Positions 1-14,800 of a DNA stretch of 64,000 nt are shown here, one piece after another. The position numbers were made by a program, and so were the translations under genes. Positions within the stretch are counted from its first letter, which is position 1, and each line of letters starts with the position of its first letter. The stretch covers positions 1 through 64,000 of the forward strand of contig NW_027488634.1 in NCBI RefSeq assembly GCF_050948215.1. Direction: 5' to 3'. A model generated the notes under the pieces. It saw nothing but the letters and a program-made list of their open reading frames with translations. It was not told the DNA's origin and ran no database searches. Source of the DNA: Halictus rubicundus (lineage: Eukaryota; Arthropoda; Insecta; Hymenoptera; Halictidae).

Positions 1-3000
1 TCTATCCTACCCTCTATCCTATCCTATCCTCTATCGTATCGTATCCTCTATCCTATCCAATCCTCTATCCTAGCATCTATCCTATCCTATCCTCTATCCT
101 ATCCTATCCTCTATCCTATTCTATTCTCTATACTATCCTATCCTCTATCCTATCCTATCCTCTATCCTATCCTATCCTCTATCCTGTCCTATCCTCTATC
201 CTATCCTATTCTCTATATTATCTTATCCTCTATACTATCCTGTACTCTATTCTATCCTATCCTCTATCTTATCCTCTCCTCTACCCTATCCTATCCTCTA
301 TCTTATCCTATCCTATATCCTATCATCTATCCTATCCTATCCTCAATCCTATCCTATCCTCTAACCTATTCTATCCTCTATCCTATCCTATCCTCTGTCC
401 TATCCCATCCTCTATCCTATCCTTACCTCTATCGTATCGTATCCTCTATCCCATCCAATTCTCAATCCTACCCTCTATCCTATCCTATCCTCTATCGTAT
501 CATATCCTCTATCCTATCCAATCCTCTATCCTATCATCTATCCTATCCTATCCTCAATCCTATCCTATCCTCTATCCTATTCTATTCTCTATACTATCCT
601 ATCCTCTATCCTATCCCATCCTCTATCCTATCCTATCCTCTATCATGTCCTATCATCTATCCTATCCTATTCTCTATATTATCTTATCCTCTATACTATC
701 CTGTACTCTATTCTATCCTATCCTGTATCTTATCCTATCCTCTACCCTATCCTATCCTCTATCTTATACTATCCTCTACCCTAGCCTATCCTCTATAATA
801 TCGTATCCTCCATCCTATAATATCATATATCCTATCCTATCCTCTATCCTATCCTATCCTATCCTATCCTCTATCCCATAATATCCTCAATCCTATTCAA
901 TTCTCTATCCTACCCTCTATCCTATCCTATCCTCTATCGTATCGTATCCTCAATCCTATCCAATCCTCTATCCTATCCTCTATCCTATCCTATCCTCAAT
1001 CATATCCTATCCTGTATCCTATCCTATCCTCAATCCGATGCTATCCTCAATCCTATCCTATCCTCTATCCTATCCTATCCTCAATCCTATCCTATCCTCT
1101 ATCCTACCCTATTCTCTATATTATCTTATCCTCTATACTATCCTGTACTCTATTCTATCCTATCCTCTATCTTATCCTATCCTCTACCCTATCCTATCCT
1201 CTATCTTATCCTATCCTCCACCCTATCCTATCCTCAATCCTATCCTATCCTCTATCCTATCCTATTCTCAATGCTATCCTATCCTCTATCCTAGGCTATC
1301 ATATCCTCTATCCTATCCTATCCTCTATCCTATCCTATCCTCTATCCTATCCTATCCTCTGTCCTATCCCATCCTCTATCCTATCCTATCCTCTATCGTA
1401 TCGTATCCTCTATCCCATCCAATTCTCTATCCTACCCTCTATCCTATCCTATCCTCTATCCCATAATATCGTCAATCCTATTCAATTCTCTATCCTACCC
1501 TCTATCCTATTCTATCCTCTATCGTATCGTATCCTCTATCCTATCCAATCCTCTATCCTATCCTCTATCCTATCCTCCATCGTATAATATCCTCTCTCCT
1601 ATAATATCCTCTATCCTATGCTCTATCCTATGATATCCTCTATCCTATCCTATCCTCAATCCTATCCTATCCTCTATCCTATCCTAACCTCTATCCTATC
1701 CTATCCTCAATCCTATCCTATCCTCTATCCTATCCTATCATCTATCCTATAATATCCTCTATCCTATCCTATCCTCTATCCTATCCTATCGTCAATCCTA
1801 TCCTATCCTCTATCCTATCCTCTATCCTATCCTATCATCTATCCTATCCTATCCTCAATCCTATCCGATCCTCTATCCTATCCTATCCTCTATCCTATCC
1901 TATTCTCTATCCTATCCTATCCTCTATAATATCGTATCCACTATAATATCGTATCCTATCCGGTGCTGTATCCTATAATATCTACTATAAAATCGTATCC
2001 TGTATAATATCGTATCCTCTATCCTATCCTATCCTCTATCATATCCTATTCTCCATCCTATCATATCCTCAGTCCTATCCTATCCTCTATCTTATACTAT
2101 CCTCTACCCTAGCCTATCCTCTATCTTATACTATCCTCTACCCTAGCCTATCCTCTATAATATCGTATCCTCCATCCTATAATATCATATATCCTATCCT
2201 ATCCTCTATCCTATCCTATCCTATCCTATCCTCTTTCCCATAATAAATCCTATTCAATTCTCTATCCTACCCTCTATCCTATCCTATCCTCCATCGTATC
2301 GTATCCTCAATCCTATCCAATCCTCTATCCTATCCTCTATCCTATCCTATCCTCAATCCTATCCTATCCTCTATCCTATCCTATCCTCAATCCTATGCTA
2401 TCCTCAATACTATCCTATCCTCTATCCTGTCGCTTTTTCCTTCTTCTTCTTCCGTCGGCTCCCTCCGAACCCCTTGTTCCCTTCTTCTGGGTTGGCCTCA
2501 AGGGGGGTAATTTCGACTTCTCATCAGGAGACACGATGCTTGACGTCACCACAAACTCATGGGTGTGGATCCAGCTTTGCTTGGTGGTTATCGGCCCCGC
2601 AACCTTGCTCCGAGAGTTCCCCGCAGCGATCCTCCTGGGGATGATGTTTTTGCTCTGGTCCTTCGGCTTTCCCCGGCAGAATGACGCGCGGCTTTCTCCT
2701 CCTCACGCCCTCCTCTCCTCCTTCCTGCAAAGTTGCTGCTGCTGCTGTTTCGCCTACCTGCTATGCAAAGATGGGGGACAGGGAATTGAAATCCTATCCT
2801 CTATCCTATCCTATCCTCAATCCTATCCTATCCTCTATCCTACCCTATCATATCCTATATCCTATCCTATCCTCTATCCTATCCTGTCCTCTATCCTATC
2901 CTATCCTCTATCCTGTCCTATCCTCTATCCTACCCTATTCTCTCTATTATCTTATCCTCTATACTATCCTCTATCTTATCCTATCCTCTACCCTATCCTA

Positions 3001-3965
3001 TCCTCTATCTTATCCTATCCTCCACCCTATCCTATCCTCTATCCTATACTATCCTCTATAATATCGTATCCTCCATCCTATAGTATCATATATCCTATCC
3101 TATCCTCTATCCTATCCTATCCTCTATCCTATCCTATCCTCTATCCTAGAATATCCTTTATCGTAGCATCTATCCTATACTATCCTCTATCCTATCCTAT
3201 CCTCTATCCTATCCTATCCTCTATCCTATCCTATCCTCTATCCTATCCTTTCCTCTATCCTATTTTATCCTCTATCCTATCCTATCCTCTATCCTATCCT
3301 ATCCTCTATCCTATCCTATTCTCTATGCCATAATATCCTCAATCCTCTATCCTATCCTCTATCCTATCCCCCATCGTATAATATCCTCTCTCCTATAATA
3401 TCCTCTATCCTATGCTCTATCCTATGATATCCTCTATCCTATCCTATCCTCAATCCTATCCTATCCTCTATCCTATCCTAACCTCTATCCTATCCTATCC
3501 TCAATCCTATCCTATCCTCTATCCTATCCTATCATCTATCCTATAATATCCTCTATCCTATCCTATCCTCTATCCTATCCTATCGTCAATCCTATCCTAT
3601 CCCCTATCCTATCCTATCCTATATCCTATCCTATCCTCTATCCTATCCAATCCTATGCTATCCTCTATCCTATCCTATCCTGAATCCTATCCTATCCTCT
3701 ATCGTATTCTATTCTCAATCCTAGCCTATCCTCTATAGTATCGTATTCTCAAAACCCATAATATCATATATCCTATCCGATCCTGTATCCAATCCTATCC
3801 TCAATCCTATCCTATCCTCTATCCTATAATACCCTCTCTCCTATAATATCCTCTATCCTATCCGCTATCCTATCCTATCCTCTATCCTATCCTATCCTGA
3901 ATCCTGTCCTATCCTCTATCATATCCTGTCCTCTATCCTATCTTATCCTCTATCCTATCCAATTC
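1..3965. repeat. Higher-order satellite copy A1
   Basis: The sequence from position 1 recurs from position 3966 with the same order of satellite variants. A useful landmark is ATGTCCTATCATC at 645, which recurs at 4610, 9080, 10677, 12439 and 16674. A second landmark lies 393 bp downstream in every copy (1038, 5003, 9473, 11070, 12832, 17067). The copy carries one 363-bp spacer at 2428-2790. The period to the next copy is 3965 bp. The window begins inside or at the edge of the copy, so the true left boundary is unknown. Confidence 0.75.
2428..2790. repeat. Non-satellite spacer, copy 1 (unidentified)
   Basis: A 363-bp stretch of ordinary-complexity, GC-richer DNA interrupts the satellite. It starts with a T-rich CTTCTTCTTCTTCC tract and ends near GACAGGGAATTGAAA. 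It recurs at 6932 and 14555 with only a few substitutions. Both strands stay open for about 100 codons; the minus-strand frame ends in an Arg/Lys-rich run. I recognise no domain. The sequence ATCC lies on both sides (GGAT on the minus strand), so it could be an insertion oriented on the minus strand with a purine-rich 3' end, for example a truncated retroposon. That is inference. Its ends are uncertain by about 4 bp because the satellite shares bases with it. Confidence 0.8.
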
Positions 3966-6900
3966 TCTATCCTACCCTCTATCCTATCCTATCCTCTATC
4001 GTATCGTATCCTCTATCCTATCCAATCCTCTATCCTAGCATCTATCCTATCCTATCCTCTATCCTATCCTATCCTCTATCCTATTCTATTCTCTATACTA
4101 TCCTATCCTCTATCCTATCCTATCCTCTATCCTATCCTATCCTCTATCCTGTCCTATCCTCTATCCTATCCTATTCTCTATATTATCTTATCCTCTATAC
4201 TATCCTGTACTCTATTCTATCCTATCCTCTATCTTATCCTCTCCTCTACCCTATCCTATCCTCTATCTTATCCTATCCTATATCCTATCATCTATCCTAT
4301 CCTATCCTCAATCCTATCCTATCCTCTATCCTATTCTATCCTCTATCCTATCCTATCCTCTGTCCTATCCCATCCTCTATCCTATCCTTACCTCTATCGT
4401 ATCGTATCCTCTATCCCATCCAATTCTCAATCCTACCCTCTATCCTATCCTATCCTCTATCGTATCGTATCCTCTATCCTATCCAATCCTCTATCCTATC
4501 ATCTATCCTATCCTATCCTCAATCCTATCCTATCCTCTAACCTATTCTATTCTCTATACTATCCTATCCTCTATCCTATCCCATCCTCTATCCTATCCTA
4601 TCCTCTATCATGTCCTATCATCTATCCTATCCTATTCTCTATATTATCTTATCCTCTATACTATCCTGTACTCTATTCTATCCTATCCTGTATCTTATCC
4701 TATCCTCTACCCTATCCTATCCTCTATCTTATACTATCCTCTACCCTAGCCTATCCTCTATAATATCGTATCCTCCATCCTATAATATCATATATCCTAT
4801 CCTATCCTCTATCCTATCCTATCCTATCCTATCCTCTATCCCATAATATCCTCAATCCTATTCAATTCTCTATCCTACCCTCTATCCTATCCTATCCTCT
4901 ATCGTATCGTATCCTCAATCCTATCCAATCCTCTATCCTATCCTCTATCCTATCCTATCCTCAATCCTATCCTATCCTCTATCCTATCCTATCCTCAATC
5001 CGATGCTATCCTCAATCCTATCCTATCCTCTATCCTATCCTATCCTCAAGCCTATCCTATCCTCTATCCTACCCTATTCTCTATATTATCTTATCCTCTA
5101 TACTATCCTGTACTCTATTCTATCCTATCCTCTATCTTATCCTATCCTCTACCCTATCCTATCCTCTATCTTATCCTATCCTCCACCCTATCCTATCCTC
5201 AATCCTATCCTATCCTCTATCCTATCCTATTCTCAATGCTATCCTATCCTCTATCCTAGGCTATCATATCCTCTATCCTATCCTATCCTCTATCCTATCC
5301 TATCCTCTATCCTATCCTATCCTCTGTCCTATCCCATCCTCTATCCTATCCTATCCTCTATCGTATCGTATCCTCTATCCCATCCAATTCTCTATCCTAC
5401 CCTCTATCCTATCCTATCCTCTATCCCATAATATCGTCAATCCTATTCAATTCTCTATCCTACCCTCTATCCTATTCTATCCTCTATCGTATCGTATCCT
5501 CTATCCTATCCAATCCTCTATCCTATCCTCTATCCTATCCTCCATCGTATAATATCCTCTCTCCTATAATATTCTCTATCCTATGCTCTATCCTATGATA
5601 TCCTCTATCCTATCCTATCCTCAATCCTATCCTATCCTCTATCCTATCCTAACCTCTATCCTATCCTATCCTCAATCCTATCCTATCCTCTATCCTATCC
5701 TATCATCTATCCTATAATATCCTCTATCCTATCCTATCCTCTATCCTATCCTATCGTCAATCCTATCCTATCCCCTATCCTATCCTATCCTATATCGTAT
5801 CCTATCCTCTATCCTAACCAATCCTATGCTATCCTCTATCCTATCCTATCCTCTATCCTATCCTATCCTCTATCCTGTCCTATCCTCTATCCTATCCTAT
5901 TCTCTATATTATCTTATCCTCTATAGTATCCTGTACTCTATTCTATCCTATCCTCTATCTTATCCTATCCTCTACCCTATCCTATCCTCTATCTTATCCT
6001 ATCCTCTACCCTATCCTATCCTCTATCCTATACTGTCCTGTATAATATCGTATCCTCAATCCTATAGTATCATATATCCTATCCTATCCTTTATCCTATC
6101 CTATCCTCTATCCTATGCTATCCTCTATCTTATCCTATCCTCTATCCTATCCTATCCTCTATCATATCCTATCCTCTATACTATCTTATCCTCTATCCTA
6201 TCCTATCCTCTATCCTATCCTCTATCCTATCCTATCATCTATCCTATCCTATCCTCAATCCTATCCGATCCTCTATCCTATCCTATCCTCTATCCTATCC
6301 TATCCTCTATCTTATCCTATCCTCTACCCTATCCTATCCTCTATCTTATCCTATCCTCCACCCTATCCTATCCTCTATCCTATACTATCCTCTATAATAT
6401 CGTATCCTCCATCCTATAGTATCATATATCCTATCCTATCCTCTATCCTATCCTATCCTCTATCCTATCCTATCCTCTATCCTATCCTATCCTCTATCCT
6501 ATCCTATCCTCTATCCTATCCTATCCTCTATCCTATCCTATTCTCTATCCTATCCTATCCTCTATCCTATCCTATCCTCTATCCTATCTTCTATCCTTAC
6601 CTATCCTATCCTCTATCCTAGAATATCCTTTATCGTAGCATGTATCCTATACTATCCTCTATCCTATCGTATCCTCTATCCTATCCTATCCTCTATCCTA
6701 TCCTATCCTCTATCCTATCCTATCCTATCCTATCCTCTATCCCATAATAAATCCTATTCAATTCTCTATCCTACCCTCTATCCTATCCTATCCTCTATCG
6801 TATCGTATCCTCAATCCTATCCAATCCTCTATCCTATCCTCTATCCTATCCTATCCTCAATCCTATCCTATCCTCTATCCTATCCTATCCTCAATCCTAT

Positions 6901-8435
6901 GCTATCCTCAATACTATCCTATCCTCTATCCTGTCGCTTTTTCCTTCTTCTTCTTCCGTCGGTTCCCTCCGAACCACTTGTTCCCTTCTTCTGGGTTGGC
7001 CTCAAGGGGGGTAATTTCGACTTCTCATCAGGAGACACGATGCTTGACGTCACCACAAACTCATGGGTGTGGATCCAGCTTTGCTTGGTGGTTATCGGCC
7101 CCGCAACCTTGCTCCGAGAGTTCCCCGCAGCGATCCTCCTGGGGATGATGTTTTTGCTCTGGTCCTTCGGCTTTCCCCGGCAGAATGACGCGCGGCTTTC
7201 TCCTCCTCACGCCCTCCTCTCCTCCTTCCTGCAAAGTTGCTGCTGCTGCTGTTTCGCCTACCTGCTATGCAAAGATGGGGGACAGGGAAGGGAAATCCTA
7301 TCCTCTATCCTATCCTATCCTCAATCCTATCCTATCCTCTATCCTACCCTATCATATCCTATATCCTATCCTATCCTCTATCCTATCCTGTCCTCTATCC
7401 TATCCTATCCTCTATCCTGTCCTATCCTCTATCCTACCCTATTCTCTCTATTATCTTATCCTCTATACTATCCTCTATCTTATCCTATCCTCTACCCTAT
7501 CCTATCCTCTATCTTATCCTATCCTCCACCCTATCCTATCCTCTATCCTATACTATCCTCTATAATATCGTATCCTCCATCCTATAGTATCATATATCCT
7601 ATCCTATCCTCTATCCTATCCTATCCTCTATCCTACCCTATCCTCTATCCTAGAATATCCTTTATCGTAGCATCTATCCTATACTATCCTCTATCCTATC
7701 CTATCCTCTATCCTATCCTTTCCTCTATCCTATTTTATCCTCTATCCTATCCTATCCTCTATCCTATCCTATCCTCTATCCTATCCTATTCTCTATCCCA
7801 TAATATCCTCAATCCTCTATCCTATCCTCTATCCTATCCCCCATCGTATAATATCCTCTCTCCTATAATATCCTCTATCCTATGCTCTATCCTATGATAT
7901 CCTCTATCCTATCCTATCCTCAATCCTATCCTATCCTCTATCCTATCCTAACCTCTATCCTATCCTATCCTCAATCCTATCCTATCCTCTATCCTATCCT
8001 ATCATCTATCCTATAATATCCTCTATCCTATCCTATCCTCTATCCTATCCTATCGTCAATCCTATCCTATCCCCTATCCTATCCTATCCTATATCCTATC
8101 CTATCCTCTATCCTATCCAATCCTATGCTATCCTCTATCCTATCCTATCCTGAATCCTATCCTATCCTCTATCGTATTCTATTCTCAATCCTAGCCTATC
8201 CTCTATAGTATCGTATTCTCAAAACCCATAATATCATATATCCTATCCGATCCTGTATCCAATCCTATCCTCAATCCTATCCTATCCTCTATCCTATAAT
8301 ACCCTCTCTCCTATAATAGCCTCTATCCTATCCGCTATCCTATCCTATCCTCTATCCTATCCTATCCTCAATCCTGTCCTATCCTCTATCATATCCTGTC
8401 CTCTATCCTATCTTATCCTCTATCCTATCCAATTC
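3966..8435. repeat. Higher-order satellite copy A2
   Basis: This is a second copy of the A block, 4470 bp long, aligned to copy A1 at offset 3965 over its left part (landmarks at 4610 and 5003). The extra length relative to A1 lies between the landmarks and the spacer, around 5.8-6.7 kb. There the offset changes from 3965 to 4504, so the copies differ by an internal block gain or loss and not only by point changes. It contains spacer copy 2. Confidence 0.75.
6932..7294. repeat. Non-satellite spacer, copy 2
   Basis: This has the same length and boundaries as copy 1 at offset 4504. Differences from copy 1 that I can see are C to T and C to A near the left end (TCGGTTCCC, GAACCACTT) and TT to GG near the right end (GGGAAGGGAAATCC). 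The satellite flanks are the same as in copy 1, so the spacer was amplified with the surrounding array and did not insert independently. Confidence 0.82.
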
Positions 8436-10185
8436 TCTATCCTACCCTCTATCCTATCCTATCCTCTATCGTATCGTATCCTCTATCCTATCCAATCCTC
8501 TATCCTAGCATCTATCCTATCCTATCCTCTATCCTATCCTATCCTCTATCCTATTCTATTCTCTATACTATCCTATCCTCTATCCTATCCTATCCTCTAT
8601 CCTATCCTATCCTCTATCCTGTCCTATCCTCTATCCTATCCTATTCTCTATATTATCTTATCCTCTATACTATCCTGTACTCTATTCTATCCTATCCTCT
8701 ATCTTATCCTCTCCTCTACCCTATCCTATCCTCTATCTCATCCTATCCTATATCCTATCATCTATCCTATCCTATCCTCAATCCTATCCTATCCTCTATC
8801 CTATTCTATCCTCTATCCTATCCTATCCTCTGTCCTATCCCATCCTCTATCCTATCCTTACCTCTATCGTATCGTATCCTCTATCCCATCCAATTCTCAA
8901 TCCTACCCTCTATCCTATCGTATCCTCTATCGTATCGTATCCTCTATCCTATCCAATCCTCTATCCTATCATCTATCCTATCCTATCCTCAATCCTATCC
9001 TATCCTCTATCCTATTCTATTCTCTATACTATCCTATCCTCTATCCTATCCCATCCTCTATCCTATCCTATCCTCTATCATGTCCTATCATCTATCCTAT
9101 CCTATTCTCTATATTATCTTATCCTCTATACTATCCTGTACTCTATTCTATCCTATCCTGTATCTTATCCTATCCTCTACCCTATCCTATCCTCTATCTT
9201 ATACTATCCTCTACCCTAGCCTATCCTCTATAATATCGTATCCTCCATCCTATAATATCATATATCCTATCCTATCCTCTATCCTATCCTATCCTATCCT
9301 ATCCTCTATCCCATAATATCCTCAATCCTATTCAATTCTCTATCCTACCCTCTATCCTATCCTATCCTCTATCGTATCGTATCCTCAATCCTATCCAATC
9401 CTCTATCCTATCCTCTATCCTATCCTATCCTCAATCCTATCCTATCCTCTATCCTATCCTATCCTCAATCCGATGCTATCCTCAATCCTATCCTATCCTC
9501 TATCCTATCCTATCCTCAATCCTATCCTATCCTCTATCCTACCCTATTCTCTATATTATCTTATCCTCTATACTATCCTGTACTCTATTCTATCCTATCC
9601 TCTATCTTATCCTATCCTCTACCCTATCCTATCCTCTATCTTATCCTATCCTGCACCCTATCCTATCCTCAATCCTATCCTATCCTCTATCCTATCCTAT
9701 TCTCAATGCTATCCTATCCTCTATCCTAGGCTATCATATCCTCTATCCTATCCTATCCTCTATCCTATCCTATCCTCTATCCTATCCTATCCTCTGTCCT
9801 ATCCCATCCTCTATCCTATCCTATCCTCTATCGTATCGTATCCTCTATCCCATCCAATTCTCTATCCTACCCTCTATCCTATCCTATCCTCTATCCCATA
9901 ATATCGTCAATCCTATTCAATTCTCTATCCTACCCTCTATCCTATTCTATCCTCTATCGTATCGTATCCTCTATCCTATCCAATCCTCTATCCTATCCTC
10001 TATCCTATCCTCCATCGTATAATATCCTCTCTCCTATAATATCCTCTATCCTATGCTCTATCCTATGATATCCTCTATCCTATCCTATCCTCAATCCTAT
10101 CCTATCCTCTATCCTATCCTAACCTCTATCCTATCCTATCCTCAATCCTATCCTATCCTCTATCCTATCCTATCATCTATCCTAT
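8436..10185. repeat. Higher-order satellite copy A3 (right-truncated, no spacer)
   Basis: This starts like position 1 at offset 8435 and carries the landmarks at 9080 and 9473. At about 10185 it jumps back to sequence equivalent to about 8588, starting the next copy. The downstream half of the A block, including the spacer, is therefore missing here. The breakpoint is placed by eye and is accurate to a few tens of bases. Confidence 0.6.
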
Positions 10186-11826
10186 CCTATCCTCTATCCT
10201 ATCCTATCCTCTATCCTGTCCTATCCTCTATCCTATCCTATTCTCTATATTATCTTATCCTCTATACTATACTGTACTCTATTCTATCCTATCCTCTATC
10301 TTATCCTCTCCTCTACCCTATCCTATCCTCTATCTCATCCTATCCTATATCCTATCATCTATCCTATCCTATCCTCAATCCTATCCTATCCTCTATCCTA
10401 TTCTATCCTCTATCCTATCCTATCCTCTGTCCTATCCCATCCTCTATCCTATCCTTACCTCTATCGTATCGTATCCTCTATCCCATCCAATTCTCAATCC
10501 TACCCTCTATCCTATCCTATCCTCTATCGTATCGTATCCTCTATCCTATCCAATCCTCTATCCTATCATCTATCCTATCCTATCCTCAATCCTATCCTAT
10601 CCTCTATCCTATTCTATTCTCTATACTATCCTATCCTCTATCCTATCCCATCCTCTATCCTATCCTATCCTCTATCATGTCCTATCATCTATCCTATCCT
10701 ATTCTCTATATTATCTTATCCTCTATACTATCCTGTACTCTATTCTATCCTATCCTGTATCTTATCCTATCCTCTACCCTATCCTATCCTCTATCTTATA
10801 CTATCCTCTACCCTAGCCTATCCTCTATAATATCGTATCCTCCATCCTATAATATCATATATCCTATCCTATCCTCTATCCTATCCTATCCTATCCTATC
10901 CTCTATCCCATAATATCCTCAATCCTATTCAATTCTCTATCCTACCCTCTATCCTATCCTATCCTCTATCGTATCGTATCCACAATCCTATCCAATCCTC
11001 TATCCTATCCTCTATCCTATCCTATCCTCAATCCTATCCTATCCTCTATCCTATCCTATCCTCAATCCGATGCTATCCTCAATCCTATCCTATCCTCTAT
11101 CCTATCCTATCCTCAATCCTATCCTATCCTCTATCCTACCCTATTCTCTATATTATCTTATCCTCTATACTATCCTGTACTCTATTCTATCCTATCCTCT
11201 ATCTTATCCTATCCTCTACCCTATCCTATCCTCTATCTTATCCTATCCTCCACCCTATCCTATCCTCAATCCTATCCTATCCTCTATCCTATCCTATTCT
11301 CAATGCTATCCTATCCTCTATCCTAGGCTATCATATCCTCTATCCTATCCTATCCTCTATCCTATCCTATCCTCTATCCTATCCTATCCTCTGTCCTATC
11401 CCATCCTCTATCCTATCCTATCCTCTATCGTATCGTATCCTCTATCCCATCCAATTCTCTATCCTACCCTCTATCCTATCCTATCCTCTATCCCATAATA
11501 TCGTCAATCCTATTCAATTCTCTATCCTACCCTCTATCCTATTCTATCCTCTATCGTATCGTATCCTCTATCCTATCCAATCCTCTATCCTATCCTCTAT
11601 CCTATCCTCCATCGTATAATATCCTCTCTCCTATAATATCCTCTATCCTATGCTCTATCCTATGATATCCTCTATCCTATCCTATCCTCAATCCTATCCT
11701 ATCCTCTATCCTATCCTAACCTCTATCCTATCCTATCCTCAATCCTATCCTATCCTCTATCCTATCCTATCATCTATCCTATAATATCCTCTATCCTATC
11801 CTATCCTCTATCCTATCCTATCGTCA
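10186..11826. repeat. Higher-order satellite copy A4 (truncated at both ends)
   Basis: This matches 8588 onward at offset 1597, with landmarks at 10677 and 11070. Near 11826 it joins directly to sequence equivalent to about position 33 of copy A1, skipping the spacer half of the block. The first landmark spacings in this part of the array (1597 and 1762 bp) show that a shorter block was duplicated locally. Confidence 0.6.
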
Positions 11827-14800
11827 ATCGTATCGTATCCTCTATCCTATCCAATCCTCTATCCTAGCATCTATCCTATCCTATCCTCTATCCTATCCTA
11901 TCCTCTATCCTATTCTATTCTCTATACTATCCTATCCTCTATCCTATCCTATCCTCTATCCTATCCTATCCTCTATCCTGTCCTATCCTCTATCCTATCC
12001 TATTCTCTATATTATCTTATCCTTTATACTATCCTGTACTCTATTCTATCCTATCCTCTATCTTATCCTCTCCTCTACCCTATCCTATCCTCTATCTCAT
12101 CCTATCCTATATCCTATCATCTATCCTATCCTATCCTCAATCCTATCCTATCCTCTATCCTATTCTATCCTCTATCCTATCCTATCCTCTGTCCTATCCC
12201 ATCCTCTATCCTATCCTTACCTCTATCGTATCGTATCCTCTATCCCATCCAATTCTCAATCCTACCCTCTATCCTATCCTATCCTCTATCGTATCGTATC
12301 CTCTATCCTATCCAATCCTCTATCCTATCATCTATCCTATCCTATCCTCAATCCTATCCTATCCTCTATCCTATTCTATTCTCTATACTATCCTATCCTC
12401 TATCCTATCCCATCCTCTATCCTATCCTATCCTCTATCATGTCCTATCATCTATCCTATCCTATTCTCTATATTATCTTATCCTCTATACTATCCTGTAC
12501 TCTATTCTATCCTATCCTGTATCTTATCCTATCCTCTACCCTATCCTATCCTCTATCTTATACTATCCTCTACCCTAGCCTATCCTCTATAATATCGTAT
12601 CCTCCATCCTATAATATCATATATCCTATCCTATCCTCTATCCTATCCTATCCTATCCTATCCTCTATCCCATAATATCCTCAATCCTATTCAATTCTCT
12701 ATCCTACCCTCTATCCTATCCTATCCTCTATCGTATCGTATCCTCAATCCTATCCAATCCTCTATCCTATCCTCTATCCTATCCTATCCTCAATCCTATC
12801 CTATCCTCTATCCTATCCTATCCTCAATCCGATGCTATCCTCAATCCTATCCTATCCTCTATCCTATCCTATCCTCAATCCTATCCTATCCTCTATCCTA
12901 CCCTATTCTCTATATTATCTTATCCTCTATACTATCCTGTACTCTATTCTATCCTATCCTCTATCTTATCCTATCCTCTACCCTATCCTATCCTCTATCT
13001 TATCCTATCCTCCACCCTATCTTATCCTCAATCCTATCCTATCCTCTATCCTATCCTATTCTCAATGCTATCCTATCCTCTATCCTAGGCTATCATATCC
13101 TCTATCCTATCCTATCCTCTATCCTATCCTATCCTCTATCCTATCCTATCCTCTGTCCTATCCCATCCTCTATCCTATCCTATCCTCTATCGTATCGTAT
13201 CCTCTATCCCATCCAATTCTCTATCCTACCCTCTATCCTATCCTATCCTCTATCCCATAATATCGTCAATCCTATTCAATTCTCTATCCTACCCTCTATC
13301 CTATTCTATCCTCTATCGTATCGTATCCTCTATCCTATCCAATCCTCTATCCTATCCTCTATCCTATCCTCCATCGTATAATATCCTCTCTCCTATAATA
13401 TCCTCTATCCTATGCTCTATCCTATGATATCCTCTATCCTATCCTATCCTCAATCCTATCCTATCCTCTATCCTATCCTATCGTCAATCCTATCCTATCC
13501 CCTATCCTATCCTATCCTATATCGTATCCTATCCTATATCCTAACCAATCCTATGCTATCCTCTATCCTATCCTATCCTCTATCCTATCCTATCCTCTAT
13601 CCTGTCCTATCCTCTATCCTATCCTATTCTCTATATTATCTTATCCTCTATAGTATCCTGTACTCTATTCTATCCTATCCTCTATCTTATCGTATCCTCT
13701 ACCCTATCCTATCCTCTATCTTATCCTATCCTCTACCCTATCCTATCCTCTATCCTATACTGTCCTGTATAATATCGTATCCTCAATCCTATAGTATCAT
13801 ATATCCTATCCTATCCTTTATCCTATCCTATCCTCTATCCTATGCTATCCTCTATCTTATCCTATCCTCTATCCTATCCTATCCTCTATCATATCCTATC
13901 CTCTATACTATCTTATCCTCTATCCTATCCTATCCTCTATCCTATCCTCTATCCTATCCTATCATCTATCCTATCCTATCCTCAATCCTATCCGATCCTC
14001 TATCCTATCCTATCCTCTATCCTATCCTATTCTCTATCCTATCCTATCCTCTATAATATCGTATGCACTATAATATCGTATCCTATCCGGTGCTGTATCC
14101 TATAATATCTACTATAAAATCGTATCCTGTATAATATCGTATCCTCTATCCTATCCTATCCTCTATCATATCCTATTCTCCATCCTATCATATCCTCAGT
14201 CCTATCCTATCCTCTATCTTATACTATCCTCTACCCTAGCCTATCCTCTATCTTATACTATCCTCTACCCTAGCCTATCCTCTATAATATCGTATCCTCC
14301 ATCCTATAATATCATATATCCTATCCTATCCTCTATCCTATCCTATCCTATCCTATCCTCTATCCCATAATAAATCCTATTCAATTCTCTATCCTACCCT
14401 CTATCCTATCCTATCCTCTATCGTATCGTATCCTCAATCCTATCCAATCCTCTATCCTATCCTCTATCCTATCCTATCCTCAATCCTATCCTATCCTCTA
14501 TCCTATCCTATCCTCAATCCTATGCTATCCTCAATACTATCCTATCCTCTATCCTGTCGCTTTTTCCTTCTTCTTCTTCCGTCGGTTCCCTCCGAACCCC
14601 TTGTTCCCTTCTTCTGGGTTGGCCTCAAGGGGGGTAATTTCGACTTCTCATCAGGAGACACGATGCTTGACGTCACCACAAACTCATGGGTGTGGATCCA
14701 GCTTTGCTTGGTGGTTATCGGCCCCGCAACCTTGCTCCGAGAGTTCCCCGCAGCGATACTCCTGTTGATGATGTTTTTGCTCTGGTCCTTCGGCTTTCCC

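Noticed and set aside
2428..2790. Hammerhead-like core (CTGATGAG...CGAAA) on the minus strand of the spacer
   Set aside because: Only six bases separate the two core boxes, leaving at most one pair for stem II, and I could not find matching stems I and III with a cleavable triplet.
2395..3333. Plus-strand frame joining satellite and spacer, repeated at 6899 and 14522
   Set aside because: It is open only because the satellite is stop-free on both sides of a spacer that is open in several frames. No recognisable domain; the opposite strand is equally open.
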